Positions 17,255-25,806 of a DNA stretch of 64,000 nucleotides are shown in pieces; position 1 is the stretch's first letter, and the number at the start of each line of letters is the position of its first letter. The stretch spans positions 1,302,001 to 1,366,000 of the forward strand of contig CBDCSD010000002.1 of NCBI GenBank assembly GCA_965221345.1. The letters are read 5' to 3'. The position numbers and the translations under genes are program-made. The DNA comes from Bin5 sp965221345. Its GTDB lineage: Bacteria > Chloroflexota > Anaerolineae > Caldilineales > Caldilineaceae. The notes beneath the pieces were generated by a model. The model did not search any database and was not told the DNA's origin. It worked only from the letters and a program-made list of their open reading frames with translations.

Positions 17255-18638
17255 CGCATTTCCTCCAGTAATAGACACATTTTCTTAGTTCTTGTCTCCC
17301 GAATCGTCCCATCTGCTGGCTGGAGTTCCCCTTTCCTCGGTTGAGAGTCCAAATCGCTTCACACCGCAACCCCGACTGTTCCGCAAAGTCTGAGAGAATA
17401 AGGTCGACCGGAATCTCTTGGCCGTGATAGCGGACATTGTCATTTACCATGAACACGCTGCCGCCCGGAGCTACCAGTCGGGCCAGTTCGCTTACCACCA
17501 GTGCCATTTCTGTGAAGTAATTCTCCACGAGAGGAATGACATTGCGGTTACTCAGATTGTGAGCTTCCTGTCTGAGAATGTGTAATGCCTCCTGCAAAGC
17601 AGTCTGGTTGTCGGTCATACAGAAGGCGTGTTCTATCAGAGGCATTTTCCCGTATTCTCGAAGCAGCAACTCACGCTTGGATCTGTTTTCCACTGTCGCG
17701 GACAGCAGGTCTTGGCGCAGTCCCTTCAAACGGTCTGCATCAAATCCAAGGTAGACCAACTCCAAGGCATAGGTTCGGGTATAGTCGTACCGATTAGCAT
17801 AGGGGGGAGAAGTCACAACTGCGTCAAAACTCTCATCAGGCAGTTTTCTGAGTTCGGTGAGGCTGGATCCATCCACAAAAACTGGAGCCACGTCGCGGTA
17901 CTTTCGCTGCAGCGCCGGAATATCGTTCATGATTTCCCCAAAACGCCGCTGAAGAGCCTGAGTGAGCGTAGGTAGCTCCGCCTTTTGCCATCTTGTACTG
18001 ACGTTGCGGCCCGATCGGGGATCCCATCGTAAGAACTGACCATCTTTTCGAGTGTAGCTGACTTCCTCGAGGACACTTACGCATGCCAAAGTCAAAAGGG
18101 TCTTTAACGACGGATCACAAATCTCGTTTACAAACTTTCTGGCTTTGGCTAGATCTTGCTCGGTCTGCTCAGGGAAGGCACGTTCTGTGATAGGGATGTG
18201 TTGAAACAAATTATCAACTTCATATTCTTTGGACGAGAGAGAATCAATCAACTCCTGCCACACATAAAAAAAGTTACTATAGTGGAGTCCATTAGCGGCG
18301 GCGACGATAGCCCGAGCTGACAGGTTCCCGACAGGCATAATCTCAATGCCGGTGCTATCCATTCCCATGCTACTTGCGGTGAGGGGAGCAGTGCCAGAAC
18401 CGGAAAAGGGATCAAGAAAAGTCTTCGCTTCATTGTGGTCCAGGAGGCTTTGAACCAATCTGGCGGAAAACCCTTCTTTGTACTTCATCCAGCGCAGACC
18501 CGGAGCTTCCTTGTTCCCTTGGTAAGAGACCAGCTCTCGGCTTAGACTCGCCTTAACAGATATACGGGACGCAAAACGGTCATACAAGGACCTCCGCTCC
18601 TCTGTTGGCGCATCAGCTGGATTCGTTGTGGAAATCAT
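17247..18638 (-). CDS. Site-specific DNA methyltransferase of the restriction-modification pair
   Basis: A 463-residue SAM-dependent methyltransferase. The AdoMet-binding motif FLDPFSGSGTAPL lies near residue 75 and the catalytic motif TSPPYANRYDY near 290. SPPY is the form most common in N4-cytosine enzymes, which would fit a CCCGGG-type partner. ATG at 18638 was chosen; a TTG 33 nt upstream is in frame but lacks support. It is the first gene of the two-gene unit. Base composition looks more AT-rich than the surrounding metabolic genes, consistent with acquisition by transfer. Confidence 0.85.
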   Translation of the reverse strand: MISTTNPADAPTEERRSLYDRFASRISVKASLSRELVSYQGNKEAPGLRWMKYKEGFSARLVQSLLDHNEAKTFLDPFSGSGTAPLTASSMGMDSTGIEIMPVGNLSARAIVAAANGLHYSNFFYVWQELIDSLSSKEYEVDNLFQHIPITERAFPEQTEQDLAKARKFVNEICDPSLKTLLTLACVSVLEEVSYTRKDGQFLRWDPRSGRNVSTRWQKAELPTLTQALQRRFGEIMNDIPALQRKYRDVAPVFVDGSSLTELRKLPDESFDAVVTSPPYANRYDYTRTYALELVYLGFDADRLKGLRQDLLSATVENRSKRELLLREYGKMPLIEHAFCMTDNQTALQEALHILRQEAHNLSNRNVIPLVENYFTEMALVVSELARLVAPGGSVFMVNDNVRYHGQEIPVDLILSDFAEQSGLRCEAIWTLNRGKGNSSQQMGRFGRQELRKCVYYWRKCDG

Positions 18639-18873
18639 GTGTATAGCCCTGACCGGCGCCGACTCTTCCAAACGCCGCTATTTCCAGACCATGTCCCTCG
18701 TAACAGTTGCCAGTCTGAAACGCATTGTAACAGACGATACATCTCTCTGACGAGTTTCAGCCTTTTCCCGACGATCTTCAGTGGTCTTTAGGCCGGACTT
18801 CGGACCCCTATAGATTTCTTAAGAGTTAGGCAAGGGCTGGCAGGTCTGTAGCCATCCCACATACGCTGGTACT

Positions 18874-18888
18874 TACAATTATATTGTA
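18874..18888. promoter_or_regulatory. Palindrome TACAAT-TAT-ATTGTA
   Basis: A perfect 6-bp-arm inverted repeat in the ~440-bp gap between two divergently transcribed modules. It overlaps TATTGT/TATAGA -10-like hexamers and may be an operator or part of a promoter. Confidence 0.4.
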
Positions 18889-18958
18889 TAGAAAGTCTAA
18901 CGGACTTATCCTGCCACCGGGTCAACATGTAGACAAAAAAGGTCGGCTTTCTTGCAGT

Positions 18959-19010
18959 ACAGTTGGGCGTACGTGAATAGGTGGATGTAGAATATTCTAC
19001 TCCCAACTGT
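18959..19010. promoter_or_regulatory. Nested palindrome upstream of the DUF433 antitoxin
   Basis: Outer arms ACAGTTGGG (18959-18967) and CCCAACTGT (19002-19010) are perfect, and inside the right half sits a perfect 14-bp palindrome GTAGAATATTCTAC (18987-19000). It ends 67 nt before the GTG start. This arrangement is typical of autoregulatory operators of toxin-antitoxin operons. Confidence 0.5.
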
Positions 19011-19077
19011 TTGCGTGTTTGGCGTAAAAGGCTTAGCGGCAGAGTCATTTCCGCCGCGAAACACCAGGAGAACATCA

Positions 19078-19416
19078 GTGGACATCGTCTTGCGGGCTGA
19101 AGCGCCACCACTGCGTCGAGATCCGTCGGGGGGATTTCGTGTCGGCACGTCTCGCGTTTTACTCGAGCTAGTCATTCACGCTTTTGAAGATGGAGCCACG
19201 CCCGAGGCGATCGCGCAACGCTACCCAACTGCGACATTCGCGGACATCTATAGTGTCCTTGCCTACTACTTGCGCCATCAGGAAGAGATCAGCGCGTATC
19301 TGGCAAAACGCGAGCAAAAGGCAGAAGAGGTGCGCAATCGCATCGAGAGCCAGCAGCAAGATTTGGCAGAGTTGCGGAAACGTCTGCTGACACGTCAGCG
19401 CGCTGCCTTAACCTGA
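19078..19416 (+). CDS. DUF433 family antitoxin
   Basis: A 112-residue protein from a GTG at 19078, preceded by AGGAG with 7-nt spacing; the longer frame from 19015 lacks such a site. The core GGFRVGTSRVLLELVIHAF followed by GATPEAIAQRYP and YYLRHQEEI is the winged-helix-like DUF433 domain, usually found with DUF5615 (PIN-like) toxins. The C-terminal ~30 residues are a charged coiled-coil-like helix. Three bases after its stop a DUF5615-like gene starts but is cut short, so this is an antitoxin without a complete partner here. Confidence 0.82.
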   Translation: MDIVLRAEAPPLRRDPSGGFRVGTSRVLLELVIHAFEDGATPEAIAQRYPTATFADIYSVLAYYLRHQEEISAYLAKREQKAEEVRNRIESQQQDLAELRKRLLTRQRAALT

Positions 19417-19419
19417 ACC

Positions 19420-19587
19420 GTGTTGCGTCTTCTGGCTGACGAGAACTTCAGTAGAGACATCACACGCGGACTTCTGCTTCGTGATCCCAACATCAATCTG
19501 ATCCGCGTCCAAGATGTTAGTTCAGCAGGGGTTGGCAGGAATCTGGTAAAGAACAATTCCTCATCGGCTGAAGTCGCCAATAGCTGA
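19420..19587 (+). pseudogene. Truncated DUF5615 (PIN-like) toxin gene
   Basis: From a GTG 3 nt after the antitoxin stop the frame reads VLRLLADENFSRDITRGL.. and then IRVQDVSSAGV, which is the N-terminal ~38 residues of DUF5615 toxins (usually ~115-120 residues). After that the homology stops and the frame runs 17 unrelated codons to a TGA. The unrelated part is the 3' end of the convergent DUF418 gene read backwards. The later acidic active-site residues are absent, so the product should be inactive. Confidence 0.75.
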
Positions 19588-20791
19588 GAGAGCGCCACAG
19601 CCACTCGAAAGGCCCGAAGCGGTAATAGCGCAGCCACAGCGGTGACACCACCAACTGGACCACCCAGATCGCGACAACAATGCCGACCTGCCCCACTCGC
19701 TCGACCGAGCCGAACAGCCCCAGACCGTGGCCGTAGAAGATGGCCGTCGCCAGGATCGTCTGCAGCAGATAGTTCGTCAGCGCGGTCCGTCCCACCGCGG
19801 CCAGCGCCTTCTGCAGCCAGGCCAAAGCGCCCGAGCGGGCAAACAGCATCAGCAGCCCGATATAGCCGCCACTCACGAACAGACTGCCCCAATAGTTCGC
19901 CTGCGCGCCGAGCCCAAACCGGGAAAACTCCATCGTCCAATTGTGGGCAAAGTTCTGGATAACGCCGCCGCTAACGACCGGCAGGCCGATGGCAAAACCC
20001 AAGATTGCCATACCGACATAAAAGCTGCGAGCGCGTCCGCCTGTCAGCACGCCCCACCGGTAGAGAGCCATCCCTATCAGCATTAGTCCGCCCGCGCGCC
20101 AGTTCGTCCAGAGCAGCAGTACAACTGTCTGAAATTCCATGCTAGCGGGCACGCGGGCCTCCATCTGCGCCAGCCAGCCGCCCCGATAAGCGGCCACCTC
20201 CGCGTCGATTGTCGCGACGGCCGGCTTCCAGTCGGTCCGTAGTTCCTGCAGCGTCTCCGGCGGAATAAACTGCATACTCAGGCCTGTGCCCAGCAACAGA
20301 AGAGTAGGGATCGACACAACAAGAATACCCAGCGCCATCTGCCAACCGGGCCGCAGCCGGCGCAGCCAGTAGACCCACAGGCCGCACACCGCATAGGCCA
20401 CCAGAATGTCCCCCGACGACAGCAGGAAGGCGTGGGCCAGGCCGAAGAGCAGCAGCCAGAAGGTGCGCCGGTAATGCAGGCCCCAGGCGCGCTGCCCGCG
20501 CTCGTCCATTTTCGCGCTCATCAGAACGATGCCGGCGCCGAAAAGCAGCGAAAAGATCGTCATAAACTTCTGATCGGCGAAGATGTGGCTCACGATCCAC
20601 ACCCAGCGATTGGCCCCGCTCAAGTCGCCGTAGGCAGTCGGGTTCAAATAGGCGGCTGCGGGCATCGCAAAGCCCTGAATGTTCATGATCAATATGCCCA
20701 GCAGCGCGAAGCCGCGCAGGATGTCGATAGCGACGATCCGTTCCGCCGGGCGGGTAGGGGCGGCTGTGGGTTTGACCGATTCAGAGGACAT
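19517..20791 (-). CDS. DUF418 family membrane protein
   Basis: A 424-residue protein from the ATG at 20791, with GGAG upstream; an in-frame TTG at 20818 is less likely. It begins RIVAIDILRGFALLGILIMN, the signature of the acyltransferase-3-like DUF418/YeiB family, and has about 8-10 membrane helices. The conserved end FGPFEWLWRSLSYWR is followed by QPMR, where related proteins normally stop; the extra ~13 residues (NCSLPDSC..) are encoded by sequence at the junction with the truncated toxin gene. Function of the family is unknown. Confidence 0.85.
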   Translation of the reverse strand: MSSESVKPTAAPTRPAERIVAIDILRGFALLGILIMNIQGFAMPAAAYLNPTAYGDLSGANRWVWIVSHIFADQKFMTIFSLLFGAGIVLMSAKMDERGQRAWGLHYRRTFWLLLFGLAHAFLLSSGDILVAYAVCGLWVYWLRRLRPGWQMALGILVVSIPTLLLLGTGLSMQFIPPETLQELRTDWKPAVATIDAEVAAYRGGWLAQMEARVPASMEFQTVVLLLWTNWRAGGLMLIGMALYRWGVLTGGRARSFYVGMAILGFAIGLPVVSGGVIQNFAHNWTMEFSRFGLGAQANYWGSLFVSGGYIGLLMLFARSGALAWLQKALAAVGRTALTNYLLQTILATAIFYGHGLGLFGSVERVGQVGIVVAIWVVQLVVSPLWLRYYRFGPFEWLWRSLSYWRLQPMRNCSLPDSCQPLLN

Positions 20792-20829
20792 ACGCGTATC
20801 TCCGAGAGGAAAGTTCAAACCTTAACAGA

Positions 20830-22491
20830 TCAACGGAACACTGATCCCGACGCGCCGGGTTTCAGATTGAACCGAATGCGGGACTCGAATTTGGACAGCG
20901 ACGCCCTGTTCAGAAAGTACGCCCCCAAACCCACGACAAGAGTCACGACAAGGACTACCACAACCCAGCGAAAGAGAAGATACTGGATCCCGACTGCGAT
21001 ACCCAAAACGACGAGATAGCCCAGCGTCATTCCGAGCATAACCACTCTTCGGGTCGGTGGTGTCTGTTTTCCGAATGGGACGCCATCGATTAGCCTCAGA
21101 CCTACGCCCAGATATAGGAACGATACGACCGTGCTGTAAGCGATCAAGAGAACGGCATCCCGCACACCCCAGGACCACGTCAGCACAAACAGCCAAAAGA
21201 CGTTCGGAACGACGATCAGCATGAGCCACAGGCCAGCATAGATTCCCCTCACAAACGGACGGAAAGAACTGTCCGGGACGATGAGAAACGACCAGATGCC
21301 TTTGTAGTCATTGCCATAGCCCAGGAACAGGCACCAATAGAGCACAGTCATTCCGATCAGGTGAGGCAGAAAGTGAGTGTAGGCGAAGCCTGGAGCAAAC
21401 GGGGAGACCTCCCGGCCGGCAATAAGCATGGCAATGAAGCCGAAGATCACGGGCGGTATGTCCTGGGCCATGTTTCGCCGGAACTGCCAGTCGCGAACCA
21501 TCATGCAACTCAGATACTCAAAACCGGCGCGGCTGGCCTGACCGCCGGCAAACCTGGAAATCCAGGGACCTATCTCCCATTGTCTCCACTGTCTTTGTCG
21601 CACGCTGGCCCCTGAATACATCTGATTCGAAGCACGGATCAGATGATCGCTTGAGAGCGCCTGCAGTCCAAATACGACAGCAGCGATCGCCACGGCCAAA
21701 CACACAGCTCCCAGCAGTGCCGGCAATCCGCCCGGCACCGCGTCACCGACAGCCTGCCATTCTTTCGGCACCGTAATCCCGGCTGCCCTACTCACAATTT
21801 CCTCCCTGAAATCGCCCAAAAAGTGATATGCGAGCGGCAAAGACACGGGAATGACCTGAACCACCGCAGCCGCCGCCTTAAGACGCCGGACAGGAACAAA
21901 GCGAACCAACCACCCGAACAGGCTGCAGCAAAGTAATGCGACGACCAGTCCAACCCCCAGAGCGATCAGAAGGTGGATTGGAAAATACGCCAGGGGTAGA
22001 AACTCATCCTTGTGAGGAAGAAAAATACCGACGATCGCCGGCACGCCATTCACCGCTGCCACGACGTAGACAACGATCCGAAGCAAATGGGTCAGCCGTG
22101 CCCCCAACCATGTAGCCCCGTTTACCGGCTGGTGCGCCAGAATCAGTCCCTCGACCGGGTTCACCAAGCTCTCAGCGACCTCGGAGACCAATAGCATGCC
22201 GAGTTGAAAAACGGTGAGCCCGACAAAGACAAGGAGGTAAATTCCGGGCGAGGCGCCGCTTACAGCCATCGCCAGGCTGATGAGTCCCGAAAGAAGGAAC
22301 CAGATGAGCGTTAAGGAACGCATGGACTGGCCATGGCTTCCCATCCGGACCAGTTCCTGCCGTTTGCTGAGCGTCTCGAACAGGTCGACCAGGATCCAGT
22401 ATTGGTGGGGTTCAATGCGGCATCGTTCGAGCACGCTGGCAAACGCCGTGCCGCAGAAGAACCGTGCTCCGAGGGAGCGAAGGTCTGTCAC
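20830..22491 (-). CDS. ABC-2 type exporter permease
   Basis: A 553-residue protein with about 12 hydrophobic segments separated by polar loops, no ATP-binding motif and no signal peptide. The GTG start overlaps the stop of the ABC ATPase gene (GTGA), showing that they form one transporter. Length and topology resemble large permeases of lantibiotic/antibiotic or Na+ export systems rather than import systems. There is no substrate-binding protein. Substrate unknown. Confidence 0.75.
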   Translation of the reverse strand: MTDLRSLGARFFCGTAFASVLERCRIEPHQYWILVDLFETLSKRQELVRMGSHGQSMRSLTLIWFLLSGLISLAMAVSGASPGIYLLVFVGLTVFQLGMLLVSEVAESLVNPVEGLILAHQPVNGATWLGARLTHLLRIVVYVVAAVNGVPAIVGIFLPHKDEFLPLAYFPIHLLIALGVGLVVALLCCSLFGWLVRFVPVRRLKAAAAVVQVIPVSLPLAYHFLGDFREEIVSRAAGITVPKEWQAVGDAVPGGLPALLGAVCLAVAIAAVVFGLQALSSDHLIRASNQMYSGASVRQRQWRQWEIGPWISRFAGGQASRAGFEYLSCMMVRDWQFRRNMAQDIPPVIFGFIAMLIAGREVSPFAPGFAYTHFLPHLIGMTVLYWCLFLGYGNDYKGIWSFLIVPDSSFRPFVRGIYAGLWLMLIVVPNVFWLFVLTWSWGVRDAVLLIAYSTVVSFLYLGVGLRLIDGVPFGKQTPPTRRVVMLGMTLGYLVVLGIAVGIQYLLFRWVVVVLVVTLVVGLGAYFLNRASLSKFESRIRFNLKPGASGSVFR

Positions 22492-23288
22492 GACCGCAAA
22501 CTTTCGATAATTTCGGAAACGCTGCTCACCGTCTCCTCCGCATGGGTCAGTTGCCGGAAGACGTCTTCAAGACTGCCTCTTTGAGTAGAAGTCTTCAGCG
22601 ATTCCAGCGATCCATCGGCGATGAGACGGCCTTCATGGATGATCAGGGCGCGGTCACACACTCGTTCGACCACGTCAAGGACGTGTGAACTGTAGAGAAT
22701 GGTCTTACCTTCGGCCGCCAGCGCAGCGACCAAGTCCCGAACCATAAATCCGGCGTTGACATCCAAACCCGAGAGGGGCTCGTCAAGCATCACGACATCG
22801 GGATTGTGCAGGAGGGCCGCGCTCAGGAGCACTTTCTGGCGCATGCCTTTTGAGTACTCATCCAAACGACGATGGCGAACACCGGCCAAGTCAAACTGCT
22901 TGAGGAATTGGTCAATTCGCGACTGAAGAATCTCTTCGGGGACTTCCTGCAGGCGGCCCATGAGTTCCAGGAATTCTTGTCCTGTCAGGCTTTCAAAGAG
23001 CGCGGCGGCTTCCGGTACGTACCCGATGCGCTTCTTGGCCTCGACGGCCTCGGTGGGCATGGAATACCCAGCTACCCGAACCGCCCCTCCCCCGGGCGGG
23101 AGGATACCCGTCAGCACCTTGATGGTCGTACTTTTGCCGGCGCCGTTCGGCCCCAACAATCCGACGACCTCGCCCCTTCCCAGAGCAAACGATATCCCGT
23201 GCAGAACTTGCCTGATTCCATAGCTGAAAGTCAGCGCGTCCACGGTCACAACTGAGTCATGCCCCTGTGCTTTACTCGAGTGACACAT
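22488..23288 (-). CDS. ABC transporter ATP-binding protein
   Basis: A 266-residue ATPase of the CcmA/ABC-2 export class. Walker A GLLGPNGAGKSTT, Q-loop region around YVPEAAALFE, signature YSKGMRQKVLLSAALLH (the usual LSGGQ replaced by YSKGM, a common exporter variant), Walker B VVMLDEPLSGLD and the H-loop ILYSSHVLD are all visible. ATG at 23288 was chosen over an in-frame TTG. It energises the permease encoded directly downstream. Confidence 0.92.
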   Translation of the reverse strand: MCHSSKAQGHDSVVTVDALTFSYGIRQVLHGISFALGRGEVVGLLGPNGAGKSTTIKVLTGILPPGGGAVRVAGYSMPTEAVEAKKRIGYVPEAAALFESLTGQEFLELMGRLQEVPEEILQSRIDQFLKQFDLAGVRHRRLDEYSKGMRQKVLLSAALLHNPDVVMLDEPLSGLDVNAGFMVRDLVAALAAEGKTILYSSHVLDVVERVCDRALIIHEGRLIADGSLESLKTSTQRGSLEDVFRQLTHAEETVSSVSEIIESLRS

Positions 23289-23309
23289 AGCTACCGATTC
23301 CAAATACAC

Positions 23310-23682
23310 ACACTTGCAGAACGGACATCACAGAATATTCAAATCCAGGGGTTCTCCAAGCAAGAACCTTTCCCTCTCGAATTCACCTATATTATCAATA
23401 GGCACAAAAATACTCCCAAACATGTTGCGAGTATTGCTTTGGGTTGATCACTCTGATTCCAGATGATGTTACTGTATGGGGAGAAGAAACTGTCTCTTCA
23501 AATTGTCAACGACTGCGTTAAATATATATCTGCAAGTGTAAGGCCTGCCGATGCCTTTCCAGCGATCTACAGGATTTCTGCAGAACAGAACCTTTCGGGC
23601 GAGGAGAGAGAAGAGAGAGCCTCCCGACCCCGGTCTCGCTGATGCCGATGCTGGGCTTAGAGGGGCGCCCCGCTCCCAATGG
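23310..23682. other. AT-rich intergenic region
   Basis: About 370 bp, clearly richer in A/T than its surroundings, between the ABC exporter start and the end of the glycosylase gene. It should hold the exporter promoter. Apart from purine-rich GAGGAGAGAGAAGAG near 23596-23620 (similar to the CTCCTC repeats) nothing recognisable is present. Confidence 0.5.
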
Positions 23683-24402
23683 TCAAACGCTCTGCAGACT
23701 GGCCTTGATTGTCGTCAGCACATCATCAAACATCGCAGTTGTCAGGCGGCCGGTGTTCGTATTCTGGCGGCTGACGTGGTAGGAGGCATAGAGGCGGGGC
23801 AGACCGGCAGGGAGGGAGTGCGCCGCGCCGTGCGTGAAGGTAAGGCGGGGGAGATCATGGCCGAGCTCGCGCAGGGCGCGCAGATAGCCGTCGAAAGCGA
23901 TCTTGCCCAGCGCCAGCACCGCCTGCACCTGCGGCAGCAGGGCCAACTCCTGCACCAGCCAGCTGCGGCAGTTGTTCAGTTCGGCGGCGTTGGGCCGGTT
24001 TTTGGGCGGCACACAGTAGGCCACGCCGGTCATGTAGCAGTCGATAAGCTCCAGGCCGTCGCCCCGGTGTGTACTGGTCGGTCGGCTGGCGAAACCGGCC
24101 CGGTGCAACGCCGGATAAAGAAAATTGCCCGAACCGTCTCCGGTAAATGGACGGCCCGTGCGATTGGCCCCATGCGCGCCGGGGGCAAGACCCAGCACCA
24201 GCAGCCGCGCGCGGGGATCGCCCCACCCCGGCACCGGCTTGCCCCAGTAGGTCCGGTCGCGAAATGCCTGGCGCTTTGTCGCCGCTACCTCTTCGCGCCA
24301 CGCCACCAGGCGCGGGCATGCGCGGCAGGTGACCGCGGCGGCGTGTAGCGCATCAAGGGTCTCGAAAGTGGGGTTGCTACTCATCGGATCGCTCTGAGGC
24401 AT
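23683..24402 (-). CDS. Uracil-DNA glycosylase, family 5 (UdgB-like)
   Basis: A 239-residue base-excision repair enzyme. Motif A GLAPGAHGANRTGRPF has Ala in place of the Asp/Asn catalytic residue of other UDGs, as in family 5; motif B at the C-terminal side reads YHVSRQNTNTGRLT. Cysteines at CRACPRL and further along (YCVPP, NNCRSW) fit the [4Fe-4S] cluster ligands. AGGAAG precedes the ATG at 24402. It removes uracil and other deaminated bases from DNA. It stands alone, convergent with no operon partner. Confidence 0.9.
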   Translation of the reverse strand: MPQSDPMSSNPTFETLDALHAAAVTCRACPRLVAWREEVAATKRQAFRDRTYWGKPVPGWGDPRARLLVLGLAPGAHGANRTGRPFTGDGSGNFLYPALHRAGFASRPTSTHRGDGLELIDCYMTGVAYCVPPKNRPNAAELNNCRSWLVQELALLPQVQAVLALGKIAFDGYLRALRELGHDLPRLTFTHGAAHSLPAGLPRLYASYHVSRQNTNTGRLTTAMFDDVLTTIKASLQSV

Positions 24403-24517
24403 TCAGCTTCCTATAGCTGGGGTAACTACTCAGCCATAGTCAATTCGCGACCATGCAGCACAGCCGCGCCCACGGATCGCGTGCGTATCGCCCGCCACCG
24501 CCATTCGCGACTGTGAG

Positions 24518-24575
24518 CAAGGAGAGGAGAGGGGTTCTCTCTCTCCTCACTCCTCTTCACTCTCTCCTGGTTATC
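24518..24575. repeat. GAGAGGAG / CTCCTCACTCCTC palindromic repeat
   Basis: AGGAGAGGAGAGGGG is followed by TTCTCTCTCTCCTCACTCC and TCTTCACTCTCTCCT, which pair as a long imperfect hairpin. It shares its core with 14847-14910 and with segments inside three coding sequences. Confidence 0.6.
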
Positions 24576-24603
24576 GGGCGGTCGGGCCTGCGGCCCTCCC
24601 TTG

Positions 24604-24624
24604 TGCGGGGGGATTCCCCCCGCA
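24604..24624. repeat. Perfect GC-rich palindrome
   Basis: TGCGGGGGGA and TCCCCCCGCA flank a single T. There is no T tract after it, so it is not an obvious intrinsic terminator; it sits in a repeat-rich gap of about 300 bp between two genes read on the minus strand. Confidence 0.6.
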
Positions 24625-24634
24625 ACGCCCCCCT

Positions 24635-24711
24635 GAAAACTAAAAACGCAAAGAGCTTTCGCTTGCGAGTGGGGTTACTAAAACTAAAAACCAGAAACTA
24701 AAAACTCACAG
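24635..24711. repeat. ACTAAAAACTGAAAACT-type intergenic repeat
   Basis: Repeated GAAAACTAAAAACG, TACTAAAACTAAAAACC and AGAAACTAAAAACTC units abut the end of the AraD1-like gene. They match one arm of the AGTTTTTAGT family. Confidence 0.55.
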
Positions 24712-25707
24712 AGTCCGTATCGCAACCAACTGCTCAGCCTCCGGCGTATCCATCAACTCGTTGCGCAGCGGTCGGCCAAAACCCGGCGCGCTGATTTCGA
24801 ACACATCGCCCACCTGGGTCTGGATGCCGGCGGCGAAGCTGAGCGTGGCCGTGCCGTAGAAATGCAGATGTACATCGCCGGGCGTGCGGAACGGCGCGTA
24901 CTTGAAGTGATGATGCTGAAGGTTCGCCAGGCTGTGCGTCATGTTGGCCTCGCCGGTCAGGAAAGGCGCGGCCCACAACTCGCGACCGTCGCGCAGGATG
25001 CGAGAGGTCCCCTCAATGTGCGGCGGCGGATCGCCCAGCAGCAGTTCCGGCCCGCAGGAGCTTTGCCGCAGCTTGGAGTGGGCCAGGTAAAGGTAGTTCT
25101 TCCTCTCCAGCACATGATCGGAGAACTCGTTGCCCAGCGTAAAGCCGACGCACAGGACCGCGCCGTCGTCACCGATCACATAACAGCCGACCAATTCCGG
25201 CTCTTCGCTGCCCTCCAGGGCAAAGGCCGGCATCGTCAGCGGCTGTTCCGGCGGCACCAGCCAGCGGCCATCCCCCTTATAGAACCACTCCGGCGCCACA
25301 CCCACCTGCCCCGGCGCCGGTTTGCCGCCTTCCAACCCCAGACGAAACATACGCATCGAGTCGGTCAACGCCTCTTCATCTTCGGCGTTGAGCTTCTGGT
25401 GCATGGCGTCGCGCGCCTGGGCGCTGCCCAGATGATCCAGACCGGTGCCGCTGATCACCAGGCGGGCCGGGTCGGGATGATCCAAAGGCGGCAACAGCCG
25501 TCCTTCCGCCGCGATCGGGCCGTATTCCACCCGTTGACCACCCAGCCGTCCTTCAACCAGTTCGGTCAGCGGCCGGCCGCTGCGCCCTGCCTCCCGCGCC
25601 AAGTCATAAACGCGCTCGGTTCCGTCGAGAACATGCAATGTCTCCTCGCTCTCAACCATCCCCACCCGGCGGTCGCCGGCCTCTGTCCGGTACTGCACCA
25701 GTCGCAT
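24706..25707 (-). CDS. AraD1/GguC family protein (fumarylacetoacetase fold)
   Basis: A 333-residue protein from the ATG at 25707, preceded by GGAGGAGGAG. It begins MRLVQYRTEAGDRRVGMV and has the C-terminal FAH-type region: GCYVIGDDGAVLCVGFTLGNEFSDH with the metal-binding Glu/Asp, and GDVFEISAPGFGRPL near the end. AraD1/GguC proteins occur with sugar transport and L-arabinose-type acid catabolism, where the FAH fold performs dehydration or hydrolysis of keto-acid sugars. No sugar operon is directly adjacent, but the xyl block lies 10 kb away. Confidence 0.8.
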   Translation of the reverse strand: MRLVQYRTEAGDRRVGMVESEETLHVLDGTERVYDLAREAGRSGRPLTELVEGRLGGQRVEYGPIAAEGRLLPPLDHPDPARLVISGTGLDHLGSAQARDAMHQKLNAEDEEALTDSMRMFRLGLEGGKPAPGQVGVAPEWFYKGDGRWLVPPEQPLTMPAFALEGSEEPELVGCYVIGDDGAVLCVGFTLGNEFSDHVLERKNYLYLAHSKLRQSSCGPELLLGDPPPHIEGTSRILRDGRELWAAPFLTGEANMTHSLANLQHHHFKYAPFRTPGDVHLHFYGTATLSFAAGIQTQVGDVFEISAPGFGRPLRNELMDTPEAEQLVAIRTL

Positions 25708-25729
25708 CTCGTCTCCTCCTCCGCTGCAC

Positions 25730-25802
25730 TGCCGACTGACCACTTCTCAGTAGCCACCCGAACGACCACTAGAAACTAAAAACTCGAAACTGGAAACTAA
25801 CA
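25730..25802. repeat. ACTAAAAACTCGAAACTGG-type intergenic repeat
   Basis: Tandem-like ACTAGAAACTAAAAACTC and GAAACTGGAAACTAAC units between two minus-strand genes, one arm of the AGTTTTTAGT family. Confidence 0.55.
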
Positions 25803-25806
25803 CCTA

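Noticed and set aside
18788..19111. Minus-strand ORF of 107 codons
   Set aside because: No family resemblance and it overlaps the promoter/palindrome region of the DUF433 gene.
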